From an uncultured Lachnospiraceae bacterium (GTDB taxonomy: Bacteria; Bacillota; Clostridia; Lachnospirales; Lachnospiraceae): DNA of 22,101 nt. The notes beneath the pieces were generated by a model. The model was not told the origin of the DNA. It made no database searches and was given only the letters and a program-made list of their open reading frames with translations. Shown here one piece after another: positions 13,112 through 19,242 of this stretch. The stretch covers positions 1 through 22,101 of the forward strand of contig URUU01000038.1 in the NCBI GenBank assembly GCA_900551235.1, in the 5' to 3' direction. Each line of letters starts with the position of its first letter. Position 1 is the stretch's first letter. A program made the position numbers and the translations under genes.

Positions 13112-13465
13112 ATTACAATAGGAGAGCGAATCAGACAAAAAAGATTAGAAGCTGGTATGAGTGTTGATGAGCTAGCTCTTAAACTTGGAAAAAACAGAGC
13201 AACTGTATATCGTTATGAAAATGGTGATATTGAAAATTTGCCGACAACAATATTAGAACCAATCGCTCAGGCACTTGAAACTACACCAGCTTATCTCATG
13301 GGGTATGAAGAGAATCTAAACAATAGTGCTGATTTAGTTACAAAAATATTAATGGACAAATGCCTTATTGATCATGTAAAGCTATTGATGGATTTAAATA
13401 GTGACAATCGAAAAAGTGTATATGATATGATTGACTTTTTAGCTCAAAAAGAAAAAGGGCTTTAG
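13112..13465 (+). CDS. cI-like phage repressor, apparently starting at AUU
   Basis: A helix-turn-helix XRE repressor opening ITIGERIRQKRLEAGMS. The motif (VDELALKLGKNRATVYRYENGD) and the ILEPIAQALETTPAYLMGY segment are classic. A short helical C-terminus (about 50 residues) replaces the LexA/CI peptidase domain, so RecA-stimulated self-cleavage is not expected. No ATG fits: the ATGs at 12998 and 13022 lie upstream of the predicted transcript start. An ideal AGGAGG (13099-13104) is followed 7-8 bases later by ATT, exactly where family members read MTIGERIR. A GTG at 13103 overlaps the ribosome site itself and is the alternative. Confidence 0.82.
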   Translation: MTIGERIRQKRLEAGMSVDELALKLGKNRATVYRYENGDIENLPTTILEPIAQALETTPAYLMGYEENLNNSADLVTKILMDKCLIDHVKLLMDLNSDNRKSVYDMIDFLAQKEKGL

Positions 13466-13572
13466 CAGCCCCAATTTTCTTTGAACGCTATAATAAGTTC
13501 ATACAAGAATTTTAATACTTGTTTACTTTTTATTTGTTCAATCTGTTCCATTATACCTTTCTTGTAATCCAT
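13462..13572 (-). CDS. 36-residue peptide gene converging on cI, behind a promoter with two LexA-like boxes
   Basis: The frame from the ATG at 13572 opens MDYKKGIMEQIEQIKSKQ and ends IIAFKENWGC, a small helical peptide. GGGAGG lies 8 bases ahead. Its stop overlaps the cI stop by 4 bases, so the two genes are tail to tail. The promoter at 13627-13655 is near consensus and lies between two LexA-box-like sites. Short peptides with a KFLYELI-type segment occur beside repressor genes in Firmicute prophages, but no function is established. An antirepressor, or an antisense brake on cI, is the leading inference. Confidence 0.65.
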   Translation of the reverse strand: MDYKKGIMEQIEQIKSKQVLKFLYELIIAFKENWGC

Positions 13573-13597
13573 CCTATGTACCTCCCGATCACGTTTT

Positions 13598-13611
13598 CAA
13601 ACGTTCGTTCG
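13598..13611. promoter_or_regulatory. LexA (SOS) box, downstream of the peptide promoter
   Basis: On the minus strand CGAACGAACGTTTG fits the Firmicute SOS box CGAAC-N4-GTTYG. It lies about +9 to +22 of the predicted transcript, so bound LexA would block it. Confidence 0.65.
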
Positions 13612-13626
13612 AAATTTCTTGATTCC

Positions 13627-13655
13627 ATATTATCACAGAAATATTTGTGATGCAA
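13627..13655 (-). promoter_or_regulatory. Promoter of the 36-residue peptide gene
   Basis: TTGCAT (13655-13650) and TAATAT (13632-13627) with a 17-base spacer, start near 13620, giving a leader of about 48 bases before the ATG at 13572. It points straight into the 3' end of cI. Confidence 0.8.
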
Positions 13656-13662
13656 CTGTTTT

Positions 13663-13676
13663 CGAACATTTGTTTT
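13663..13676. promoter_or_regulatory. Second LexA-like box, upstream of the peptide promoter
   Basis: CGAACATTTGTTTT matches the left arm of the SOS box fully and the right arm except for the last two bases. It lies just upstream of the -35 (7 bases). It is weaker than the 13598 site. Confidence 0.5.
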
Positions 13677-13732
13677 AGAAAAATTTTCCTTTCACTATAT
13701 AAAACGTATCGGAAGCTAAAAAGTTGTGCGTT

Positions 13733-13755
13733 GTCCGGAATCCCGGACGCTTTTT
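13733..13755 (+). terminator. Intrinsic terminator of the cI transcript
   Basis: GTCCGG/CCGGAC with a 4-base loop, then GC and five T on the plus strand. The only plus-strand gene before it is cI, about 270 bases upstream, so the cI mRNA would have a long 3' tail antisense to the peptide gene and its promoter. Confidence 0.65.
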
Positions 13756-13760
13756 GAAAA

Positions 13761-13958
13761 TCACTTATACTCAGACTCATAAAGATCTGAAATAGTGGTT
13801 TGCAGTCCCTTGGCAAGCTGTTCCATTGTTGCCAGAGTTGGACTTACATGGTCGGTCACTATGTCACCGATCGTAGACCGGGGAACACCGGTCATAATTG
13901 CCGCTTGCCTGATCGACAGGTGGTGCTGTTCCAGAAATTGAGATAATAATATTTTCAT
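13761..13958 (-). CDS. Small XRE-family helix-turn-helix regulator (65 aa)
   Basis: The chosen ATG at 13958 gives MKILLSQFLEQHHLSIRQAA. The helix-turn-helix is IRQAAIMTGVPRSTIGDIV (about residues 17-35), followed by SPTLATMEQLAKGLQTTISDLY, the usual single-domain Cro/XRE layout. A longer frame to 14039 would overlap the divergent gene. There is no clear ribosome site. A perfect 10-bp inverted repeat surrounds its start codon, and it faces the secreted-protein gene head to head, so it probably represses itself and that gene. Confidence 0.75.
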   Translation of the reverse strand: MKILLSQFLEQHHLSIRQAAIMTGVPRSTIGDIVTDHVSPTLATMEQLAKGLQTTISDLYESEYK

Positions 13959-13972
13959 GGTGTTATTATCTC
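13940..13972. promoter_or_regulatory. Inverted repeat over the start of the small regulator
   Basis: GAGATAATAA (13940-13949) and TTATTATCTC (13963-13972) are perfect complements with a 13-base spacer, centres 23 bp apart, about two helical turns. It straddles the regulator's ATG and lies about 35 bases before the divergent secreted-protein gene. It is a candidate autoregulatory operator. Confidence 0.6.
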
Positions 13973-14007
13973 TGGAAAAAGAAAAAGTATTCAAAGGAGA
14001 ATGAGTT

Positions 14008-14829
14008 ATGAGAAAGAAAACTTTTGTACTGTTAGCCACTACCCTGGCTCTTTCATCCCCATTGTCTGTTCTTGCTGAATGTCAACACAACAATGATCCA
14101 TGGAAAGTATTGTATGAAGCTGATTGTGAGGATGAAGGTGTAGAAACTCGCTATTGTTCCGTATGTCATGAATATCAACGTCGATCAATTTCTAAAACAG
14201 CTCATGTTTTTACTAACTGGAAAACATCTGAAAAAGCTACAAAATTTTCTGATGGAAAATTATCACACTATTGTGTTTACTGTTATAAGGAAGAATATCA
14301 AATAATTCCAAAGAAGAAAATGACTAAAGCCGAGAAGAAAGTAAAAAAAGTTGTCGATAATTTTTACTCAGCAGCTAAAAGATACGATATTAAGAAGATG
14401 AAAAAGTGTTTTGTCCGCGGTTCTGATTTGCAGGTATTTACTGAGTTTAAACAAATGGCTTCTTTTTGCAAAAAATACAACAAACGGATTCAATATGAAT
14501 TCAAATCATTATCTGTTAAAAAGAACAAAGCCACTGTAAAAGTATATTGTCATTATCCAGATGCCAGCTCTGCTGTAGAAAAAGCATTGACAGAAAATAA
14601 ATATTACTTTCTTGATTATCCAGATGACTCCGGTGCTGATTTTCGAAACGCTGTGTATAAAGACATTTTGTTTAATATAGACTATGATGATGATTTTTCT
14701 TTATGGGGAGAAACTATTATGTTTAAATTAGTCAAAAAGGGATCTTCCTGGAAAATTGAAAAACCTAATTTTAAAATGACGGATTCTATCAACTGCGGCT
14801 ACGAATCAGGTTACAAGTATGCATTTTAA
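14008..14829 (+). CDS. Secreted Cys-rich protein, probable lysogeny cargo
   Basis: A 273-residue protein with a clear signal peptide: MRKK, a hydrophobic core (TFVLLATTLALSSPLSV) and a likely cleavage after VLA at residue 23. The mature N-terminus has Cys at about 25, 40, 50, 53, 89 and 92, including CSVC and CVYC pairs with nearby His, a zinc-ribbon or disulfide pattern common in secreted clostridial proteins. Residues about 105-265 (VKKVVDNFYSAAKRYDIKKMKKCF, then beta strands ending SSWKIEKPNF) resemble an NTF2-like/DUF4878 fold. GGAG lies about 8 bases ahead of the ATG. Low GC and position next to int suggest acquired cargo. The function is unknown. Confidence 0.8.
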   Translation: MRKKTFVLLATTLALSSPLSVLAECQHNNDPWKVLYEADCEDEGVETRYCSVCHEYQRRSISKTAHVFTNWKTSEKATKFSDGKLSHYCVYCYKEEYQIIPKKKMTKAEKKVKKVVDNFYSAAKRYDIKKMKKCFVRGSDLQVFTEFKQMASFCKKYNKRIQYEFKSLSVKKNKATVKVYCHYPDASSAVEKALTENKYYFLDYPDDSGADFRNAVYKDILFNIDYDDDFSLWGETIMFKLVKKGSSWKIEKPNFKMTDSINCGYESGYKYAF

Positions 14830-14845
14830 AAATGATTGAAATAAG

Positions 14846-14930
14846 CAAAAAATCCGCCCCAGTGTTCCCAGCACCGGAGCGGATCAGCGAATCTATACAG
14901 GTCTGGAGACCGGTATGATCATCTCTAAGC
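14846..14930 (-). ncRNA. Candidate small RNA (about 85 nt) between cargo gene and integrase
   Basis: On the minus strand a promoter (TGTACA at 14966-14961, 18-base spacer, extended TGGTATAAT with -10 at 14942-14937) is followed about 85 bases later by a 13-bp hairpin and a T run. No minus-strand gene lies between the two, and there is no convincing ORF. A 4-5 bp hairpin from GGTCT/AGACC lies in its first half. The unit is complete in itself, so a trans-acting or antisense RNA is likely. The target is unknown. Confidence 0.55.
14847..14884 (-). terminator. Strong intrinsic terminator of the candidate small RNA
   Basis: 13-bp stem (ATCCGCTCCGGTG against CACTGGGGCGGAT, with two G-T pairs) and 7-base loop, followed by six T on the minus strand. 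Confidence 0.75.
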
Positions 14931-14936
14931 AAGCTG

Positions 14937-14966
14937 ATTATACCACAATCCTCCAGCACCTGTACA
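14937..14966 (-). promoter_or_regulatory. Promoter of the candidate small RNA
   Basis: TGTACA (14966-14961) and TATAAT (14942-14937), 18 bases apart, with an extended TG one base before the -10. The -35 lies inside the CACCTGTACAGGTG palindrome. Confidence 0.6.
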
Positions 14967-14970
14967 GGTG
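14957..14970. promoter_or_regulatory. 14-bp perfect palindrome before the integrase gene
   Basis: CACCTGTACAGGTG is fully self-complementary and is followed on the plus strand by TATTTTTTAT. It covers the -35 of the small-RNA promoter and lies about 38 bases before the integrase ATG. It could be an operator shared by both, or a weak plus-strand terminator for the cargo gene. Confidence 0.55.
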
Positions 14971-15007
14971 TATTTTTTATACTCATTTTTAAGGAGGATG
15001 ATATATT

Positions 15008-16180
15008 ATGGCAAAATACAAAAAGAGAAAAGACGGCAGGTACGCCGCATGGGTAACTACCGATGAAATAAATCCGGAAATCGGAAAAAGAGTCCGCATA
15101 CAGGTATACGGTCGTAGTGTTGCGGAACTGGAACGTAAGAAAGCCGAGGTGATCGAGCAGACCAGCAAAGGCATCTATGTATCAGAAAAGAACGTGACAT
15201 TCGGGGCGTATAAATGGAAGTGGCTGGAGCTGTATAAAGCCGGTCGTGAAACGAACACGATCGAAGGATATCGGAATATTCTGAAAAACCACACTGCCGC
15301 ACTGGATGCTCTCAAGCTATTGCAGATTAAGAAAACAGATGTTCAGACCGGTTACAATGCACTGAAAGGTCACGCCGATCTGCAGCGTCGTTACTACCAG
15401 ACAGTCAACCAGATCATGCGTGCTGCCATTGATGACGGCCTGCTGTTCAAGAATGTTGCGGAAAATATCGAAAAGGATCCTGCACCGAAGAAGAAAAAAC
15501 GGGCACTGACAGAGCTGGAACGTATCCACCTGGAAGACTTAGAGCTGGATCCGCAGGCAAGTACACTGCTGCATATGTTGCTGTATACCGGAATGCGGCG
15601 GCAGGAGATCATCCCTCTGACACGGTTTGATATCAATTTTGCCCGGAAAAAGATCACTGTCAACAAGGCAGTTAAGTTCGTTGGAGAAACTGCCGTGCTC
15701 AAAGACACGAAAACAGACAGTGGAGAGCGTGAGATCTATCTGCTGGATCCACTGGCGGACGTCCTGAAAAAGTATCTGTCTACATTACAAGGTAATCTTC
15801 TGTTTCCCGGAACTGATGGCAGCTATCTGAAAAAGTCGCAGTATCGCAGACTGTTCGAGCGGATCAAGCGGACATTGAACACTGCCTGCGGCGGCACACA
15901 TCACTACGAAAACGGTCGTATCAAGTTCGATGTAGATATGTGCCCGGGACTGGGATCGCATACATTCCGGCATGAATATGCAACCATGCTGTATTATTCC
16001 GGCATTGATATCATGGAAGCGGTTGAGATCATGGGGCATAGTAATTCGAAGATGTTACTGGATACCTACGCAGAACTGCGGAGGCAGGAAGGAAAATCCA
16101 TCCAGAAACTGAACGATTTTGCAAAAAAATCATATCAAAATAGTGCTTCTGACAGCACTGAAAAAGTGACTACAATCTGA
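15008..16180 (+). CDS. int: Tyrosine integrase of the prophage
   Basis: A 390-residue site-specific recombinase that integrates and excises the prophage. The N-terminal ~50 residues (MAKYKKRKDGRYAAWVTTDE) are the small arm-binding domain. Residues about 62-160 are the SAM-like core-binding domain (YKWKWLELYKAGRETNTIEGY). The catalytic domain has R197 (YTGMRRQEI), K235 (KDTKTDSGER), H318-x-x-R321 (SHTFRHEYATM), H344 (MGHSN) and nucleophile Y354 (LDTYAEL), all present. AAGGAGG precedes the ATG. The stop codon lies inside a set of 11-bp-spaced repeats, and the gene runs towards the 3' end of tRNA-Thr, the probable target. Confidence 0.97.
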   Translation: MAKYKKRKDGRYAAWVTTDEINPEIGKRVRIQVYGRSVAELERKKAEVIEQTSKGIYVSEKNVTFGAYKWKWLELYKAGRETNTIEGYRNILKNHTAALDALKLLQIKKTDVQTGYNALKGHADLQRRYYQTVNQIMRAAIDDGLLFKNVAENIEKDPAPKKKKRALTELERIHLEDLELDPQASTLLHMLLYTGMRRQEIIPLTRFDINFARKKITVNKAVKFVGETAVLKDTKTDSGEREIYLLDPLADVLKKYLSTLQGNLLFPGTDGSYLKKSQYRRLFERIKRTLNTACGGTHHYENGRIKFDVDMCPGLGSHTFRHEYATMLYYSGIDIMEAVEIMGHSNSKMLLDTYAELRRQEGKSIQKLNDFAKKSYQNSASDSTEKVTTI

Positions 16181-16195
16181 CTACTTTTTGACTAC
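16167..16195 (+). repeat. Three TGACTAC repeats with exact 11-bp spacing (probable integrase arm sites)
   Basis: TGACTAC starts at 16167, 16178 and 16189, on one face of the helix, with the middle copy containing the int stop codon. Direct repeats beside an integrase gene that has an arm-binding N-terminal domain are typical arm-type binding sites of attP. Confidence 0.7.
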
Positions 16196-16272
16196 ACTTT
16201 CCCAACATTTTACGCTTTTCCATACTGTTTCAGACGGTTTTATGCATCAGAAAGATAGCTATTTCAGAACGC

Positions 16273-16316
16273 AAAAAAATACCGGAAACCCTTGATTTTA
16301 CTGGATTTCCGGTATT
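16273..16316 (-). terminator. Terminator of tRNA-Thr, possibly also of int
   Basis: An 11-bp stem (AATACCGGAAA with TTTCCGGTATT) is followed on the minus strand by seven T, ending the tRNA-Thr transcript. On the plus strand it is followed by a poorer T/C run and could stop the integrase transcript too. Confidence 0.75.
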
Positions 16317-16326
16317 CTTTCTATTA

Positions 16327-16372
16327 AGCTGCTGACGGGACTCGGACCCGTGACCTCCTCACTACCAATGAG
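16327..16372. other. Probable prophage attachment core (3' half of tRNA-Thr)
   Basis: Int, its arm-like repeats and the tRNA 3' end are in the order expected of tRNA-integrating phages, in which the core spans the T arm and acceptor end so that the tRNA is restored. The second att copy would lie left of this window, so the exact core cannot be defined here. Confidence 0.4.
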
Positions 16373-16399
16373 GTGCGCTACCACCTGTGCCACAGCAGC
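16327..16399 (-). tRNA. tRNA-Thr(GGT)
   Basis: A 73-base cloverleaf with acceptor GCTGCTG/CAGCAGC, anticodon stem CCTCA/TGAGG, loop TTGGTAG giving anticodon GGT, and T arm ACGGG TCCGAGT CCCGT. The discriminator is T and CCA is not encoded. Its 3' end faces the integrase gene 147 bases away. Confidence 0.95.
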
Positions 16400-16494
16400 C
16401 TGTGCGGTCATGACCGCTACAGTTAGTTATATTAGCATAGCTGACGTTTTTTGTCAATGCTGTTTTTTGAATTTATGACTTTTTTACGCTTTTA

Positions 16495-17238
16495 TCAGCT
16501 CTGAAGTCTCTGTCTGACGATCTCAAACGCAAGGACGCCTGCTGCCACGGATGCATTCAGGGAATCAATATCACCCTTCATCGGAATAGAAGCCACAAAA
16601 TCGCATTTTTCTTTTACCAGTCTGCTGACACCCTCGCCTTCGTTGCCGATCACCAGACCGATTGGTCCTTTCAGATCAAGGTTGTACATCACTTCCCCGT
16701 CCATGTCTGCGCAGACAAACCACATGCCTTCTGCTTTCAGTTCATCAATCGTTTTGCCGATGTTGGTCACTTTTGCAACCGGTGTGTAATTCAATGCGCC
16801 GGCAGAAACTCTGGCTACCGTTGCAGTCAGTCCGACCGCTCTTCTTTTCGGGATCACAACACCGTGTGCCCCTGCAAGGTTTGCTGTACGGATGATCGCA
16901 CCAAGATTGTGCGGATCTTCGATATTATCCAGGAAGATAATAAATGGTGCTTCGCCTTTGTCTTTTGCATTCTGCAGAATATCGGAAACTTCTGCATATT
17001 CATAGGCTGCCGCACTCGCGATCACGCCCTGGTGATGCCCTGTCTGAGAAAGCTGATCCAGACGTTCTTTTTTCACAAACTGAATGATCGTGTCGTGTTT
17101 TTTGGCTTCCCGCAGGATCGTTCGCACCGGACCGTCCTGACAGCCGTCCAGCACAAACAGTTTGTCGATCGTTTTGCCGGAGCGGAATGCTTCCAGCACG
17201 GCATTTCTGCCTTCTATGGTAAGTTCTTCGTATCTCAT
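16495..17238 (-). CDS. rlmB: 23S rRNA 2'-O-methyltransferase (RlmB/TrmH family)
   Basis: A 247-residue SPOUT methyltransferase that methylates the ribose of a conserved 23S rRNA guanosine (G2251 in E. coli numbering for RlmB). The N-terminal substrate-binding domain has EGRNAVLEAFRSG. The knot domain shows motif 1 (LDNIEDPHNLGAIIRTA), motif 2 (IGLVIGNEGEGVSRLV) and motif 3 (IPMKGDIDSLNASVAAGV). The length is normal. Its start overlaps the mrnC stop by 4 bases, and it is the last gene of cysS-mrnC-rlmB. About 95 bases separate it from tRNA-Thr. Confidence 0.95.
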   Translation of the reverse strand: MRYEELTIEGRNAVLEAFRSGKTIDKLFVLDGCQDGPVRTILREAKKHDTIIQFVKKERLDQLSQTGHHQGVIASAAAYEYAEVSDILQNAKDKGEAPFIIFLDNIEDPHNLGAIIRTANLAGAHGVVIPKRRAVGLTATVARVSAGALNYTPVAKVTNIGKTIDELKAEGMWFVCADMDGEVMYNLDLKGPIGLVIGNEGEGVSRLVKEKCDFVASIPMKGDIDSLNASVAAGVLAFEIVRQRLQS

Positions 17239-17699
17239 GCCTGTTCCTGACCTTTCTTTTTCTGGCTTTCTGCCATATCAAGACCGGTCTTGATCAGCTC
17301 AATGACACGTTTTGTATCCTCCTTCAGATAGAGGTATCCCATCAAGGCTTCCAGTCCGGTCGCTTTACGGTAGTCTGATACCGTTGCATTTTTTGCTTTT
17401 GTGTAAGATTTTGCATTACGTCCGCGTTTGTATATCGTGATTTCTTCTTCGCTCAGCACCGGCATCAGATTTTCGATCATCTCTGCCTGAGCAGAAGCTT
17501 TCACAAGCCTTGATGCACGCTCATGCAGCTTCTGCGGCGGACAGTTCCCATGTTTGACCAGAAGTGTGCGGATCACCAGGTCAAAAATAGCATCGCCTAT
17601 GTACGCCAGCGTCAGCGGGGAATAGGTTCTAAGATCCTGATCTTCCAGTTGAAATTCTTCTTTCAGATATTCTACAAAAGAATCTATGCTCTTTTCCAT
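17235..17699 (-). CDS. mrnC: Mini-ribonuclease III
   Basis: A 154-residue Mini-III RNase that matures the ends of 23S rRNA precursor in Firmicutes. It is an RNase III catalytic domain without the dsRNA-binding domain: SPLTLAYIGDAIFDLVIR holds the acidic residues D36 and D40, YTKAKNATVSDYRKATGLEALMGYLYL is the second signature with its Glu. The C-terminus is Lys/Gln-rich. It overlaps cysS by 16 bases and rlmB by 4. The cysS-mrnC-rlmB order is common in Clostridia and Bacilli. Confidence 0.95.
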   Translation of the reverse strand: MEKSIDSFVEYLKEEFQLEDQDLRTYSPLTLAYIGDAIFDLVIRTLLVKHGNCPPQKLHERASRLVKASAQAEMIENLMPVLSEEEITIYKRGRNAKSYTKAKNATVSDYRKATGLEALMGYLYLKEDTKRVIELIKTGLDMAESQKKKGQEQA

Positions 17700-19090
17700 T
17701 TTACTCCTTCTCTTGTGTCCTCAAGAACGATTCCTTTTTCCAGCAATTCTGCACGGATCTCGTCTGCTCTGCGGAAGTTTCTTTCTTTTCTTGCCGCCTG
17801 GCGCTCTGCGATCAGTTTTTCAATCTCTTCATCCAGAATCTCTTCTTTCCCCTCAAAAACAAGACCCAGGATACCACCAAGCTCCAGAAGTTCATCAAGA
17901 AGGCTTTGTCCAAATGCTTTTGTACTGTTCTCATTTACGCTGCTGTTTGCAAGACGAACCAGTTCAAACACAACAGAAATAGCATCTGCGGTATTGAAAT
18001 CATCATCCATGGCGTCATCAAATTTCTTTGCCAGTTTTTTTGCTTCCTCCAGTGCTGTTATCTCTTCTGCTGTCTGTTCTGCTTCTTTTGCAGACTGCAC
18101 ATAATGTTTCAGGCTGTCTGCCGCATTGCAGATACGTGCAAGTCCTGTTTTGGCAGACTCCATCAGATCGGCACTGAAATTCAGCGGGCTTCTGTAATGT
18201 GCACTGAGCATGAAGAAACGCAGTACCTGAAGGTCATATTTTTCACTGATCTCACGAACCGTAAAAAAATTGCCAAGAGATTTGGACATTTTGCGGTTAT
18301 CGATATTTAAAAATGCATTGTGCAGCCAGTACCTGGAAAAAATTTTGCCGTTGCAGCATTCGCTCTGTGCAATCTCATTCTCATGATGCGGGAATACCAG
18401 ATCCTCTCCGCCTGCATGGATATCAATCTCTTCTCCCAGATATTTTTTCGCCATAACAGAACACTCAATATGCCATCCCGGACGGCCATCACTCCACGGA
18501 GACGGCCAGGACGGTTCGCCTTCTTTTTTCGGTTTCCACAGTACAAAATCAAGCGGATCTTCTTTCTGGTCTTCACCGGTCACCAGAAGAGAACGGTTTC
18601 CAGAGCGCAGATCATCCAGATTTTTATGAGAAAGTTTGCCATATTCTTCAAAACGGCGTGTACGGAAATATACCGTACCGTTTACATTGTAAGCATATCC
18701 TTTCTCAATAAGTGTGGAGATCATATCGATCATGCCGTCAATTTCCTGTGTTGCCAGAGGATGTGTGGTGGCCGGTTTAACATTCATGCCTGCCATATCC
18801 TTTTTGCACTCTGCAATGTAACGCTCGGAAATTTCTTTTGCTGTCACGCCCTCTTCGTTTGCTTTTGCAATGATCTTGTCATCGACATCGGTAAAGTTAG
18901 ATACATAATTTACTTCATAACCTTTATGCTCCAGGTAACGTCTGACGGTATCAAACACGATCATCGGTCTTGCATTTCCGATATGGATCAGATTGTATAC
19001 CGTAGGACCGCATACATACATGCTGACTTTGCCTTCCTGAAGCGGCACAAATTCTTCTTTCTGTTTGGATAACGTATTATAAACTTTCAT
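17684..19090 (-). CDS. cysS: Cysteinyl-tRNA synthetase
   Basis: A 468-residue class I synthetase that charges tRNA-Cys in the cytoplasm. HIGN (36-39, the HIGH signature) and KMSKS (267-271) are intact. The zinc ligands C27, C210 (WHIEC), H235 and E239 (HHENE) are present, as are the FTDVDDKII and HAGGEDLVFPHH segments. The length is normal. AAGGGG lies about 7 bases before the ATG. A promoter at 19173-19201 gives a leader of about 75 bases, too short for a T-box, so no tRNA-sensing riboswitch is seen. Confidence 0.98.
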   Translation of the reverse strand: MKVYNTLSKQKEEFVPLQEGKVSMYVCGPTVYNLIHIGNARPMIVFDTVRRYLEHKGYEVNYVSNFTDVDDKIIAKANEEGVTAKEISERYIAECKKDMAGMNVKPATTHPLATQEIDGMIDMISTLIEKGYAYNVNGTVYFRTRRFEEYGKLSHKNLDDLRSGNRSLLVTGEDQKEDPLDFVLWKPKKEGEPSWPSPWSDGRPGWHIECSVMAKKYLGEEIDIHAGGEDLVFPHHENEIAQSECCNGKIFSRYWLHNAFLNIDNRKMSKSLGNFFTVREISEKYDLQVLRFFMLSAHYRSPLNFSADLMESAKTGLARICNAADSLKHYVQSAKEAEQTAEEITALEEAKKLAKKFDDAMDDDFNTADAISVVFELVRLANSSVNENSTKAFGQSLLDELLELGGILGLVFEGKEEILDEEIEKLIAERQAARKERNFRRADEIRAELLEKGIVLEDTREGVKWKRA

Positions 19091-19172
19091 GGTTTTTCCC
19101 CTTTTCTTCTCGAACTTAACAGCCGATATCCTTCGCCTCTGCTCCCGATATCAGACCTGAAAATCTGTTCTA

Positions 19173-19201
19173 AGTCTATGCAAAATTTCGCAGTTTGTCA
19201 A
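19173..19201 (-). promoter_or_regulatory. Promoter of cysS-mrnC-rlmB
   Basis: TTGACA (19201-19196), 17-base spacer, TAGACT (19178-19173), start near 19166. It reads into cysS and, by gene overlap, mrnC and rlmB. It separates this operon from ispF and the acetyltransferase upstream. Confidence 0.8.
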
Positions 19202-19242
19202 GGCAAAACACCGTTCTGCCGTGATCTGCAGACTGCCGTTTT

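Noticed and set aside
13936..13995. Plus-strand promoter for the secreted-protein gene (TTGAGA-17-TGTTAT)
   Set aside because: The -10 is poor and overlaps the inverted repeat; I could not place the promoter with confidence.
14830..15000. Two tiny ATGA-overlapping plus-strand frames (28 and 25 codons) or a type I toxin peptide
   Set aside because: No ribosome site for the first, no hydrophobic toxin-like segment, and the DNA is better explained by the small-RNA hairpin and int leader.
18320..19072. 250-codon plus-strand frame inside cysS
   Set aside because: Antisense shadow of a highly conserved synthetase.
19091..19242. T-box riboswitch before cysS
   Set aside because: Promoter to start codon is only about 75 bases and contains no specifier-loop or T-box motif.
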